Shown in pieces: positions 57,290 through 64,000 of a DNA stretch of 64,000 nt. The stretch spans positions 399,880-463,879 of the forward strand of contig JAPPIK010000056.1 of the NCBI GenBank assembly GCA_028820655.1, in the 5' to 3' direction. Within the stretch, counting starts at the first letter, position 1. Each line of letters begins with the position of its first letter. The DNA comes from Candidatus Poribacteria bacterium (GTDB taxonomy: Bacteria > Poribacteria > WGA-4E > JAJDTR01). The position numbers were made by a program, and so were the translations under genes. Below the pieces are notes generated by a model. It had not been told where the DNA came from. It did not search any database and saw only the letters and a program-made list of their open reading frames with translations.

Positions 57290-58543
57290 TCATTCTTCCC
57301 ACAACGATGCTATCCCATTTTGAAGAATCTCTTGGGTGCCGACTGCAAACGGCAGATTTACCTCGTGTGTGGTAGACCGTACTTCGTTGAGAGCCGCGGA
57401 GACCCCGCCGTCAAGCCCTCGCTTCGCCGCCAAACGAGGAAACTTTATTGAACCGGCAAGTGCCAAGTCGGACGGGATGTATCCGATTCGACCATTGGTG
57501 TAACCCCAAGCCATAGTAAATTGAAAGGGAGCGAAAGCGTTGAGCCAAACTTCATACTCGCTGAACATTTCAGCCGCCATCGTGACGAGCATCCATTCAG
57601 AGCCGAGTGTCAAGGCGCTGAGTTGGAACTCCATCATCGGCTGTTCGCCACGCTTCATAATCTCCTTGACCACCATCAAGTTCTTCAGCGCCCACTCGTC
57701 ATTAGCGTATTCTGTTTTCGCGCGTCCAACCTTCCATTCCCATTCCGCCTGGTCAGGTACGCGCAATGGAAGCATCACGGACTGTGTGCGGAAGGTGAAC
57801 TTACTTGCGGTAAGAACCGTTCCATTACGGGTCGCAGTTAACACCGCATCACCCAGCTTTCTTCCCGCTTCTTCAGCTTTTTCGTGCCATCCGCTTGTAA
57901 TGCTAAATCCTACGGGATCGCCATTGCAGTTTCCGGCACAACCAAGCGCGAACATTGGAACCACACTGTCCCCAAGTTCATCGGATATACGACGAACTGC
58001 ATACGCCGGATAGTCCGCACTGATCTCGGGAACCTCTATGGTGATGACCGGATGTGCGGCGTATTCGAAGAGAATCGCTATTGGTTGACCGTTTTCGTTT
58101 CTTGCTTCCAAAGTGTTGACCCAAGGCACTGAGACTTGCGTGAACGGCTCGCCGTAGCGGTTAGAGCCTATGTATGACGGGGCGCGGCCCGCATGCAGAG
58201 AAACGGGGACACGGTCGGCATATGCCGCTTCTACGGCTTCGTCGATTAATCGCCGCGCGTTCTTACGCCATGCGTCTGTCCAACTTCCTCGCGCATCGGA
58301 ATGGGTGTGCGTGCAATTGAGGAACGTGTGGTCAATTCCAAGTCTTTTATACTTTTCGGGCCCGTCGATTCCCAGGCTGCCCTCGTGAAAGTAGAGACTC
58401 ATTACATCCACGCATATAATGGCTACGACGGTGTCGCCGTCATCGTACACGATCACCTTGGCAAAGAGGGGATCGTGCACGACGGGATTGTCTCTCATGA
58501 GTTCGGGGTGTGTGATATCCTTGACGTTGGTTCCGACTTTCAT
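57290..58543 (-). CDS. Second neutral/alkaline ceramidase-like protein
   Basis: 417 residues, a divergent relative of the protein at 29274-30698. Shared blocks: NCTHTHSDARGSW (metal His, about 91-103), FEYAAHPVITIEVPEISADYP, FALGCAGNCNGDP and MAAEMFSEYEVW; the ending GYTNGRIGYIPSDLAL also matches. There is no signal peptide, so it is probably cytoplasmic. Function is inferred from fold only: amide hydrolysis of a sphingolipid-like or other N-acyl substrate. An 11-bp inverted repeat lies just upstream of the start. Confidence 0.85.
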   Translation of the reverse strand: MKVGTNVKDITHPELMRDNPVVHDPLFAKVIVYDDGDTVVAIICVDVMSLYFHEGSLGIDGPEKYKRLGIDHTFLNCTHTHSDARGSWTDAWRKNARRLIDEAVEAAYADRVPVSLHAGRAPSYIGSNRYGEPFTQVSVPWVNTLEARNENGQPIAILFEYAAHPVITIEVPEISADYPAYAVRRISDELGDSVVPMFALGCAGNCNGDPVGFSITSGWHEKAEEAGRKLGDAVLTATRNGTVLTASKFTFRTQSVMLPLRVPDQAEWEWKVGRAKTEYANDEWALKNLMVVKEIMKRGEQPMMEFQLSALTLGSEWMLVTMAAEMFSEYEVWLNAFAPFQFTMAWGYTNGRIGYIPSDLALAGSIKFPRLAAKRGLDGGVSAALNEVRSTTHEVNLPFAVGTQEILQNGIASLWEE

Positions 58544-59059
58544 CGCGAAGGGTTCTCTCGTTAGCTATGGATCAAAGGAATAGATTTAGTGTAGCACGGT
58601 CAGGGAGGGGTGTCAATGGAATAGGGTGTGAGTTGAGCACACTAAATCTGGCATTGGGATGCAAGGGTGTGTTCACCGCGCCTTGAACTGGTCGAGAAAG
58701 CGTCGCAGCTTGGATTTAGGTTCGGCGTTGCTCAACCTAACCTAATGGTTAAAGCTTGAATGCGCGGAAAACGGGGCGGCGAAAATTGAGCATTGAGACT
58801 TCTAACTGGGACAAAAACTCAACGGCTCGACGATGCACAATGGAATTCCATCGCACTCGCCAGACAATCTCTAATGAAGCTGGATCTCTATCGCCCTTCT
58901 TATCCGGTAGATTGGTCAATTCGATTCGTTGAGTGCTCCTCTGATAATCGGAATCCTTAATTGGTTTATGTGTTATAATGTCAATCGATATGATTTCTTG
59001 GCACAGAGTTGGTGCCATAAATTGCAGGGCGACATTCCCATACCGGAAGAATCGATTGA
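58544..59059. other. Divergent intergenic region, no gene seen
   Basis: About 515 bp between the ceramidase-like gene (minus) and the MOSC gene (plus). It holds the inverted repeat at 58582-58649; otherwise I see no coding frame or known RNA motif. Confidence 0.5.
58582..58649. promoter_or_regulatory. 11-bp perfect inverted repeat upstream of the ceramidase-like gene
   Basis: AGATTTAGTGT (58582-58592) and ACACTAAATCT (58639-58649) are exact inverted copies 46 bp apart, starting 39 bp before the minus-strand ATG. The spacing would suit a pair of operator half-sites or a small dispersed element's ends. Confidence 0.5.
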
Positions 59060-59692
59060 GTGAAGAAAGCAAAGCATCTGTTCGTGAAAAGTGGTCACGG
59101 AAATCCGATGCGTCCAGTCATCGCGTTTTGGGCGGGCCCAAATGGTATAGAGGGACACGTGTATTGCCAGCCTTTGCGGCAGGTACTAATTGTCCCAACT
59201 CAAGTTTTGAGAGAGTTCAAATTGGAACCCGGAGATCTACGGGAGAACATTGTCATTGACGGGTTTGATTTGCACAAGTTGGAATCCGGAACCGTTATTC
59301 AGATTGGAAACGTCAGGATAAGACTTACATTTCACTGCGAACCCTGCGGGAAGATAACGGATAGAGTTAGCCCTAGAAAAATAACCCACAAGCGCGGCGT
59401 GCTAGGTAGCTTCTTGAACAGCGGAGTGATCAGCGTGGGAGATGCGGTCTTGGTGGGCGGCAAGAGTTTTGATTCCATCCCGTATCGCATCGCTGACAGA
59501 ATAAAATGGTATCTTGACAAGCAGGATAAACCTGTGCCGGTTTCCAAACTGGTATTTGATATTGGTTTGCCGAACTCATACTGCCGAGCAATTCCAAACT
59601 TGGTTAAAAACAGGGATGACATTAGAAAGGAACTCATTCTCTACAATGGTGGCGCTAGAAAGAAAAGCATAAATGGCTCGACCGCCGGATGA
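59060..59692 (+). CDS. MOSC-domain protein with C-terminal alkyltransferase-like helix-turn-helix
   Basis: 210 residues from a GTG with GGAAGA upstream. Residues about 20-130 resemble a MOSC sulfur-carrier domain: LREFKLEPGDLRENIVIDG, then FHCEPCGKIT, where the Cys residues are the usual sulfur-binding site, and GVISVGDAV. The last 60 residues (IPYRIADRIKWYL, then VSKLVFDIGLPNSYCRAIPN) resemble the DNA-binding part of alkyltransferase-like proteins, but without the PCHR active site. The combined role is unknown. Its TGA overlaps a following ATG as ATGA. Confidence 0.65.
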   Translation: MKKAKHLFVKSGHGNPMRPVIAFWAGPNGIEGHVYCQPLRQVLIVPTQVLREFKLEPGDLRENIVIDGFDLHKLESGTVIQIGNVRIRLTFHCEPCGKITDRVSPRKITHKRGVLGSFLNSGVISVGDAVLVGGKSFDSIPYRIADRIKWYLDKQDKPVPVSKLVFDIGLPNSYCRAIPNLVKNRDDIRKELILYNGGARKKSINGSTAG

Positions 59693-59826
59693 AGACGGTT
59701 ATCTCTGTTAGATTCTTTGCGAAGTGTGATCGCTTGCTGCCGGTAATCTTGGAAGCTGTGCACATGCTCCCGTTTCTAGTCGCGCTGGATATCGAGGTTC
59801 GGATTGGTCTTTGGGAACGCAGATAA
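59689..59826 (+). CDS. Possible 45-codon gene coupled to the MOSC gene
   Basis: An ATG overlapping the MOSC stop (ATGA) opens a frame of 45 codons (begins MKTVISVRFFAKCDRLL, ends GLWERR). It overlaps the assumed start of the acetyltransferase by about 20 bp. No family recognised; the coupling geometry is the only support. Confidence 0.25.
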   Translation: MKTVISVRFFAKCDRLLPVILEAVHMLPFLVALDIEVRIGLWERR

Positions 59827-60397
59827 GGCACTATCGCAATTGCAAAACTTTGCAGGGCACATCCACCACTTTGATACCGACAGCTTGAGGCTTCGGCCAT
59901 TCAAGGATTCCGATTTCGATCTTTCACTGCCGTTTTACCGGGATCCCGAGTTGCTTAACGCGATGGAAGGAAAACCGCTTGACGCCCCCGTCACCGTTGA
60001 CTATCTCAGACGTGCCAGCAAGTCTATGGCGAGACAGGGATTTCTGTTTGCAGTCGTGGAAAAGGCAAGCGATAGAACCATCGGCGAAGCCTGTCTACAG
60101 TGGATGAATCTGGAACGTGCAATAATTGACAATGAGAAAACAATGCGCATGCCCCTCGGAATTTGGGACAGATCACTCTGGGGAAAGGGGTACGGAACGG
60201 AAGTCGTGAGGTACTTGATGGCTTTCGCTTTTGGTGAACTGGATATAGACCGGCTCTGCGCGATGGATGTGTCGGCAGACAATTACCGCTCATTAGCGCT
60301 TTGGAGTTCGTGTGGTATGACAATCTCCAAGGAATTGGATAACGGGAAGGCCTTCGATTTAGAAATCTCCAGAGTGAAATATGAATCCATGACATAG
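59804..60397 (+). CDS. GNAT family N-acetyltransferase
   Basis: Transfers an acetyl group from acetyl-CoA to an amine; RimJ/RimL-like subgroup. Core blocks: LRLRPFKDSDFDLSLPFYRDP (beta1-alpha1), PLGIWDRSLWGKGYGTEVVRYLM with the acetyl-CoA loop W-G-K-G-Y-G, and ALWSSCGM. 197 residues from a TTG; the domain starts around residue 24, so the exact start is uncertain. Substrate unknown; the aminoglycoside AAC(6') type is possible but not favoured. Confidence 0.8.
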   Translation: MVFGNADKALSQLQNFAGHIHHFDTDSLRLRPFKDSDFDLSLPFYRDPELLNAMEGKPLDAPVTVDYLRRASKSMARQGFLFAVVEKASDRTIGEACLQWMNLERAIIDNEKTMRMPLGIWDRSLWGKGYGTEVVRYLMAFAFGELDIDRLCAMDVSADNYRSLALWSSCGMTISKELDNGKAFDLEISRVKYESMT

Positions 60398-60734
60398 GCA
60401 AATTGTTCCAATGGTGTGTGACTTCCCCCATGGGACTACCGATTCTATCCATTGTGATTGAATTGGCACTCGAAGGTATCACCTTGGCACCTTCAGTGGC
60501 AGAAACGCGCTCGATACCCATCTGTCAGAAACGTGTTGACCGTGCGTTTTACCTGTGATAAGCTACGCTACCGTCTAAGTCGGAGATAGAGGTTGAATCT
60601 CTCGACCGATTCCCATTTTTTTGTCCTGTCAAGTACGGCGCCAACACGCAAGCCCGACTGTGCGAACAGGTAAAGATTGATCCCGAGCCTGCGTTTCTCT
60701 TCGCCACGCCAATGGCAATTTACACGCAATCGCC
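60398..60734. other. Intergenic region, no gene seen
   Basis: It contains a small hairpin AAGGT/ACCTT near 60475 and a poor promoter-like TTGACC (60537) without a matching -10 at the right distance. A minus-strand frame that overlaps the next gene start is not convincing. Confidence 0.45.
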
Positions 60735-62693
60735 TTGGAGTTATCCCAACCAAAGCAGCGCTACTCGGAATCGACTGTGCATAAGCAGGATATTCAGCAG
60801 AAAGCCTCATCCTTTCCCACCAGAGCTATACTCGTCGGTCTCATCCTTCTCCCACTGAATGCCTATTGGATAACCATTGCGAGCGACCTATGGTCGTCGC
60901 TGATAGGTATGACGGGAACATCACTGTTCTTCAGTCCCGTTTTCAACCTGTTTTTTCTCATACTGGTTAATCTCGGCCTTCAAAAGTTCGCACCCAAACT
61001 CAGTTTCTCCCGTTCCGAGCTTCTAACTGTCTACGTCATGCTGGTAATGCTATCGACTGTTGGCGGAACGCGAATGATGTCATTTCTCGTCGGCGTACTG
61101 ACGTATCCGTTTTGGTTTGCCACACCAGAAAACGAATACGCCGAACTCTTCCACAGGTATATTCCATCTTGGTTCACCGTGTCGGATAAGAAGCTCCTAC
61201 GCGGGTTTTTCGAAGGCGAAGAATCCTTCTACACGGCGGAGTATATTGAAGCGTGGTTGACGCCCATGCTTGTTTGGTCGTTAATCATATTCGCCATTTT
61301 CTTCGTGTTCCTGTGCTTCAATATCATCCTGCGAAAACAGTGGACAGAACAAGACAAGCTTAGTTACCCAATCGTACAAATCCCCCTTGAGCTGACCACA
61401 CCTCGTGCAACGACTCGCCCCCTCTTTTGGGCTGGCTTCGCAGTATCGGCGTTTATCCAGATTTTGAACGGGTTGCACTATCTGTATCCGGCCATCCCCG
61501 GCCTACCGATGCATAACTTTGCCCACTTTACCGATAAGCCGTGGGACGCACTCGGTTGGATGAAGTTTTCGTTCTACCCGTTCGTCATCGGTCTGACATA
61601 TTTTGTTCCGTTGGATTTGTCGTTTTCCACTTGGTTTTTCTACCTTTTCTTTAAGGCGCAGCAAGTTCTCGCCCATACGGGGTCGCAGGTGCTTTCCGCT
61701 TTTCCCTACACCAACGAGCAAGGGCTTGGAGCATGGACGACGCTCGGGGTCTTGTCTCTGTGGGTGAGCCGCAGGCACCTAAAACAGGCTTGGCGAAACA
61801 TTATCGGTCAGTCGTCAACGGTGAACAATTCACACGAACCCATACCCTACAGATTTGCCATCTTTGGTCTCTTTCTCGCTTTGGCTTTTCTGGTGCTTGT
61901 TCTGCGCAGGGCTGGGCTCCCGCTATCCTTAATCCCGTTTTACTTTGGCATCTATTTTCTTCTCTCAATTGCCATCACGCGCGTCCGCGCCGCTCTTGGG
62001 CCTCCGTTTCATGAGGTAATCTTTACGCATCCCCAAATATTTATGGTGGATGTGTTAGGCACGCGGGGGCTTGGTGCAAACAATCTGACGCTCCTTACGT
62101 TTCTTTACCCGTTCAACAGAGATAATTCATCGCATCCGATGCCAAACCAACTTGAAGGCTTCAAAATCGCCGAACGTACCGGCATCAGCAATCGGCACAT
62201 CTTCTGGGGGATGGTGCTCGCGCTGATTCTGAGCATCCTCGTTTCGTTCTGGAGCTATATGGACGTCATGTATCGAAACGGTATGACCGCGAGGGCGCGC
62301 GGTTATATCGTCGGAATTGGTCCGGAGACGTTCAACATGCTGACATCTTGGCTGCAATATCCGAGAGAACCCGATCACAATGCCGTGCTTTTCATCGGAA
62401 TCGGGGGTGCATTCACCACTTTCCTAATGATAATGCAAAGAGGTTTTATCTGGTGGCCGTTTCATGCAGGAGGGTACGCGCTTGGCGCTTCATGGGGAAT
62501 GATCCATGTCTGGACATCCATCATTGTCGGATGGGCGCTCAAGGGAATTATCCTAAAATATGGCGGATTGAGAGCGTATCGGGTAGGAGTGCCTTTTTTC
62601 ATCGGACTTATCTTGGGAGACCAGGTCATTGGCTGTTCTTGGTCGATACTCGGCGCAGTGCTTGGAATACCGACATATGGTGTCTTTCACTGA
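60735..62693 (+). CDS. Polytopic membrane protein, DUF6785/DUF6784 type
   Basis: 652 residues with about 12-14 membrane helices and two long loops. The layout and blocks such as ELLTVYVMLVMLSTVGGTRM, WTEQDKLSYPIVQIPLELTT, RAALGPPFHEVIF and HAGGYALG match the large uncharacterised membrane proteins common in Poribacteria, Armatimonadetes and Planctomycetes; the family has some similarity to oligopeptide-transporter-like proteins. Function unknown, transport likely. The start is uncertain: TTG at 60735 or GTG at 60777; neither has a good ribosome site. Confidence 0.8.
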   Translation: MELSQPKQRYSESTVHKQDIQQKASSFPTRAILVGLILLPLNAYWITIASDLWSSLIGMTGTSLFFSPVFNLFFLILVNLGLQKFAPKLSFSRSELLTVYVMLVMLSTVGGTRMMSFLVGVLTYPFWFATPENEYAELFHRYIPSWFTVSDKKLLRGFFEGEESFYTAEYIEAWLTPMLVWSLIIFAIFFVFLCFNIILRKQWTEQDKLSYPIVQIPLELTTPRATTRPLFWAGFAVSAFIQILNGLHYLYPAIPGLPMHNFAHFTDKPWDALGWMKFSFYPFVIGLTYFVPLDLSFSTWFFYLFFKAQQVLAHTGSQVLSAFPYTNEQGLGAWTTLGVLSLWVSRRHLKQAWRNIIGQSSTVNNSHEPIPYRFAIFGLFLALAFLVLVLRRAGLPLSLIPFYFGIYFLLSIAITRVRAALGPPFHEVIFTHPQIFMVDVLGTRGLGANNLTLLTFLYPFNRDNSSHPMPNQLEGFKIAERTGISNRHIFWGMVLALILSILVSFWSYMDVMYRNGMTARARGYIVGIGPETFNMLTSWLQYPREPDHNAVLFIGIGGAFTTFLMIMQRGFIWWPFHAGGYALGASWGMIHVWTSIIVGWALKGIILKYGGLRAYRVGVPFFIGLILGDQVIGCSWSILGAVLGIPTYGVFH

Positions 62694-62722
62694 TATTCGG
62701 TGGAATTCAAGACGAGGTCACG

Positions 62723-63802
62723 CTAGAATTCGATCTGTGCTTGGGTGACAAACTCGAGGATTGCGCCCCCTTCTCCCGGAAAGCGTAGAATTGGATTGAT
62801 CTGGATTTTCGCCTTTGAGTGAAAGTAAAAACCAACGTACGGAGTCATCGAAATCACGGAATTCAGAGTATCAAGCGGATCGCCGCCATCCTTGTACTCA
62901 AGGCGCCCGCCGTGTTCCATTGCAACAAGCCCGTAGGCTTCAACGATGCGTTTGTACACACCCGTGACATATAAACCGATTATCTCGGCGTCGCTGTCGA
63001 TTACCAGTCTATCGGCGAATAAGCCCTCGGCGATGAGTTTGAGGTTTCCAAAGTCGCAGGAAACATCGGCGCCATAGCCGGTGAATCGCGCATCAGCAAA
63101 GGCGGGGAATGGATCTTGTATAGTTTGCACAACACTGTGTGACGAGGCATTTAGCCCAAGGGTAAGGTCTTTGAACGGTTCAAATTCAACCCGCCCGACA
63201 AAGTCCTTGGCATCATTGTTATCTGTTCCTGCTCCGGGGCCAACGCCTGAGCCATTGAAAATCCCGAGTGAGAATTGCACCGATTGAATCGGTTCCCATT
63301 CCGTGAGTAATCCAACATTCCTTCCAAGATAACCTTGAAAATCCTTCCTAATATGGGTAGGGCGCTCGATAATTCGCAAATTGCGCGCAGCCCGAAGCCG
63401 ACCGTAGCTGAACGGTTTCTTCAGTTGGCCCGCTTTAAGTGTCAAGCTACGCCCAATATCGTACCTCACATACAAATCTCTGGTTTTGACCTGCGTCGTC
63501 GTTGCATCGAACTCGATCCGCAGTGACAGCTCCTTCTTCAATTTCGCTTCTAATTGGAGGCGTCCACGTCGAACTTCAAAGGATGTGTGTGACTCGGTTG
63601 AGCCATCGTTTGTAGCTTGAAATTGTACTTGCGTGTAGCCGCTGAGTGTTGTTCTTCCGACTTTAGATTTGACATCGGGTTTGGCATAAGCTAGAGGAGG
63701 CCACGACGCGAATGAAATAAATAGCACCGCACAAATCAGAAAGCAAGTCTGCTTACCGAAGCAAAGGTGAAAGCGTGAGACATCCACTATAGCACTTGAC
63801 AT
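62723..63802 (-). CDS. Porin, phosphate-selective O/P (OprP) family
   Basis: Outer-membrane beta-barrel of 359 residues. A signal peptide (hydrophobic FLICAVLFISFASW, cleavage near LAYA-K, about residue 40) is followed by alternating beta-strands and the family blocks SFEVRRGRLQLEAKL, DLYVRYDIGRSLTLKAGQLKKPF, and a C-terminal aromatic Phe (TQAQIEF) that serves as the BAM recognition end. It is convergent with the DUF6785-type gene. No good Shine-Dalgarno; the upstream region carries two tandem hairpins. Confidence 0.88.
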   Translation of the reverse strand: MSSAIVDVSRFHLCFGKQTCFLICAVLFISFASWPPLAYAKPDVKSKVGRTTLSGYTQVQFQATNDGSTESHTSFEVRRGRLQLEAKLKKELSLRIEFDATTTQVKTRDLYVRYDIGRSLTLKAGQLKKPFSYGRLRAARNLRIIERPTHIRKDFQGYLGRNVGLLTEWEPIQSVQFSLGIFNGSGVGPGAGTDNNDAKDFVGRVEFEPFKDLTLGLNASSHSVVQTIQDPFPAFADARFTGYGADVSCDFGNLKLIAEGLFADRLVIDSDAEIIGLYVTGVYKRIVEAYGLVAMEHGGRLEYKDGGDPLDTLNSVISMTPYVGFYFHSKAKIQINPILRFPGEGGAILEFVTQAQIEF

Positions 63803-63814
63803 AGCAATGAATTT

Positions 63815-63855
63815 GGGAATCGCTGTTCGATTCCCTTTAGAGGGCTTGCGCCCTC
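63815..63855. repeat. Two tandem perfect hairpins upstream of the porin gene
   Basis: GGGAATCG/CGATTCCC (63815-63822 and 63828-63835, loop 5 nt) and GAGGGC/GCCCTC (63840-63845 and 63850-63855, loop 4 nt) lie 12-53 bp before the porin ATG, so they may fold in its 5' leader. ACTTGG/CCAAGT near 63886-63915 is a third, looser pair. Confidence 0.55.
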
Positions 63856-64000
63856 AAATAAATATTGTGGCTTGATTTGTCGCGCACTTGGACCATATGC
63901 GAAGGTGCCAAGTTGGCGACCCATGAAAGAAAAAATTTCGGCGGTGCAGGCCAATTTTGGCATGAAGTAAAATGGCGGCGCTTAATCCGGCCGACGTACC

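Overview
The window looks like a chromosomal segment (about 50 % GC) of an uncultured, diderm, sponge- or seawater-type bacterium. My best guess is Candidatus Poribacteria or a close relative. This is inferred from the gene mix, not from a marker tree: two neutral-ceramidase-like genes, a Gfo/Idh/MocA dehydrogenase, a phytanoyl-CoA dioxygenase, a LarA-like racemase, an RraA-like aldolase, a DUF6785-type membrane protein, a 21-blade WD40 protein and short interspersed intergenic repeats. A lipobox cyclophilin and an O/P-type porin show an outer membrane.

Layout. 1-1665: a GldA/GldF-like ABC exporter pair on the minus strand, the permease running off the left edge. 1833-5895: a thiamin block, with a TPP riboswitch and attenuator terminator in front of thiC, then thiO and thiS; thiE lies apart at 27.4 kb and thiG is not in the window. 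6128-7144: a two-TM potassium channel with an RCK domain. 7408-23902: a complete type I-D CRISPR-Cas locus, all on the plus strand, in the order WYL regulator, cas10d, csc2, csc1, cas3' helicase, cas6, a cas4-cas1 fusion, cas2, leader and a 69-repeat array, with a terminator at 24117. 24246-27234: an accessory stretch with a terminase-small-subunit-like protein, an unknown 313-residue protein, a probably decayed small gene, a Cho/UvrC-N-like nuclease and a tiny Cys-rich protein. 27424-36014: thiE, an oxidoreductase, a ceramidase-like hydrolase, an exported cyclase-family protein, a methyltransferase and the WD40 protein. 36295-46238: housekeeping genes gpmI, a YfgM-like TPR protein, mutS2, dnaG and rpoD, with three tRNAs (Gly, Met, Val). 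46940-64000: MscS channel, RraA-like protein, cyclophilin lipoprotein plus KamA/EpmB-like radical SAM enzyme, pyrG, LarA-like protein, PhyH, AcuI/YhdH reductase, holA, second ceramidase-like gene, a MOSC protein, an acetyltransferase, a DUF6785-type protein and a porin.

How the parts work together. The CRISPR locus can supply every step. Cas4-Cas1 with Cas2 would acquire spacers and Cas6 would cut the pre-crRNA. Cas10d, Csc2, Csc1 and probably an internally translated Cas11d would form Cascade, with helicase-only Cas3' paired with the HD nuclease that sits on Cas10d. The most notable points are a strong in-frame Shine-Dalgarno/ATG inside cas10d that predicts a 132-residue Cas11d, the Cas4-Cas1 fusion in a I-D context, and a phage-like two-gene module directly behind the array. 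Two kinds of short intergenic repeat sit at the junctions of the cas operon: a period-8 GGAAGnnn tract and a hairpin repeat containing GTAGGAGCGATCTCCGAA. I found no rRNA, no transposase gene and no replication origin.
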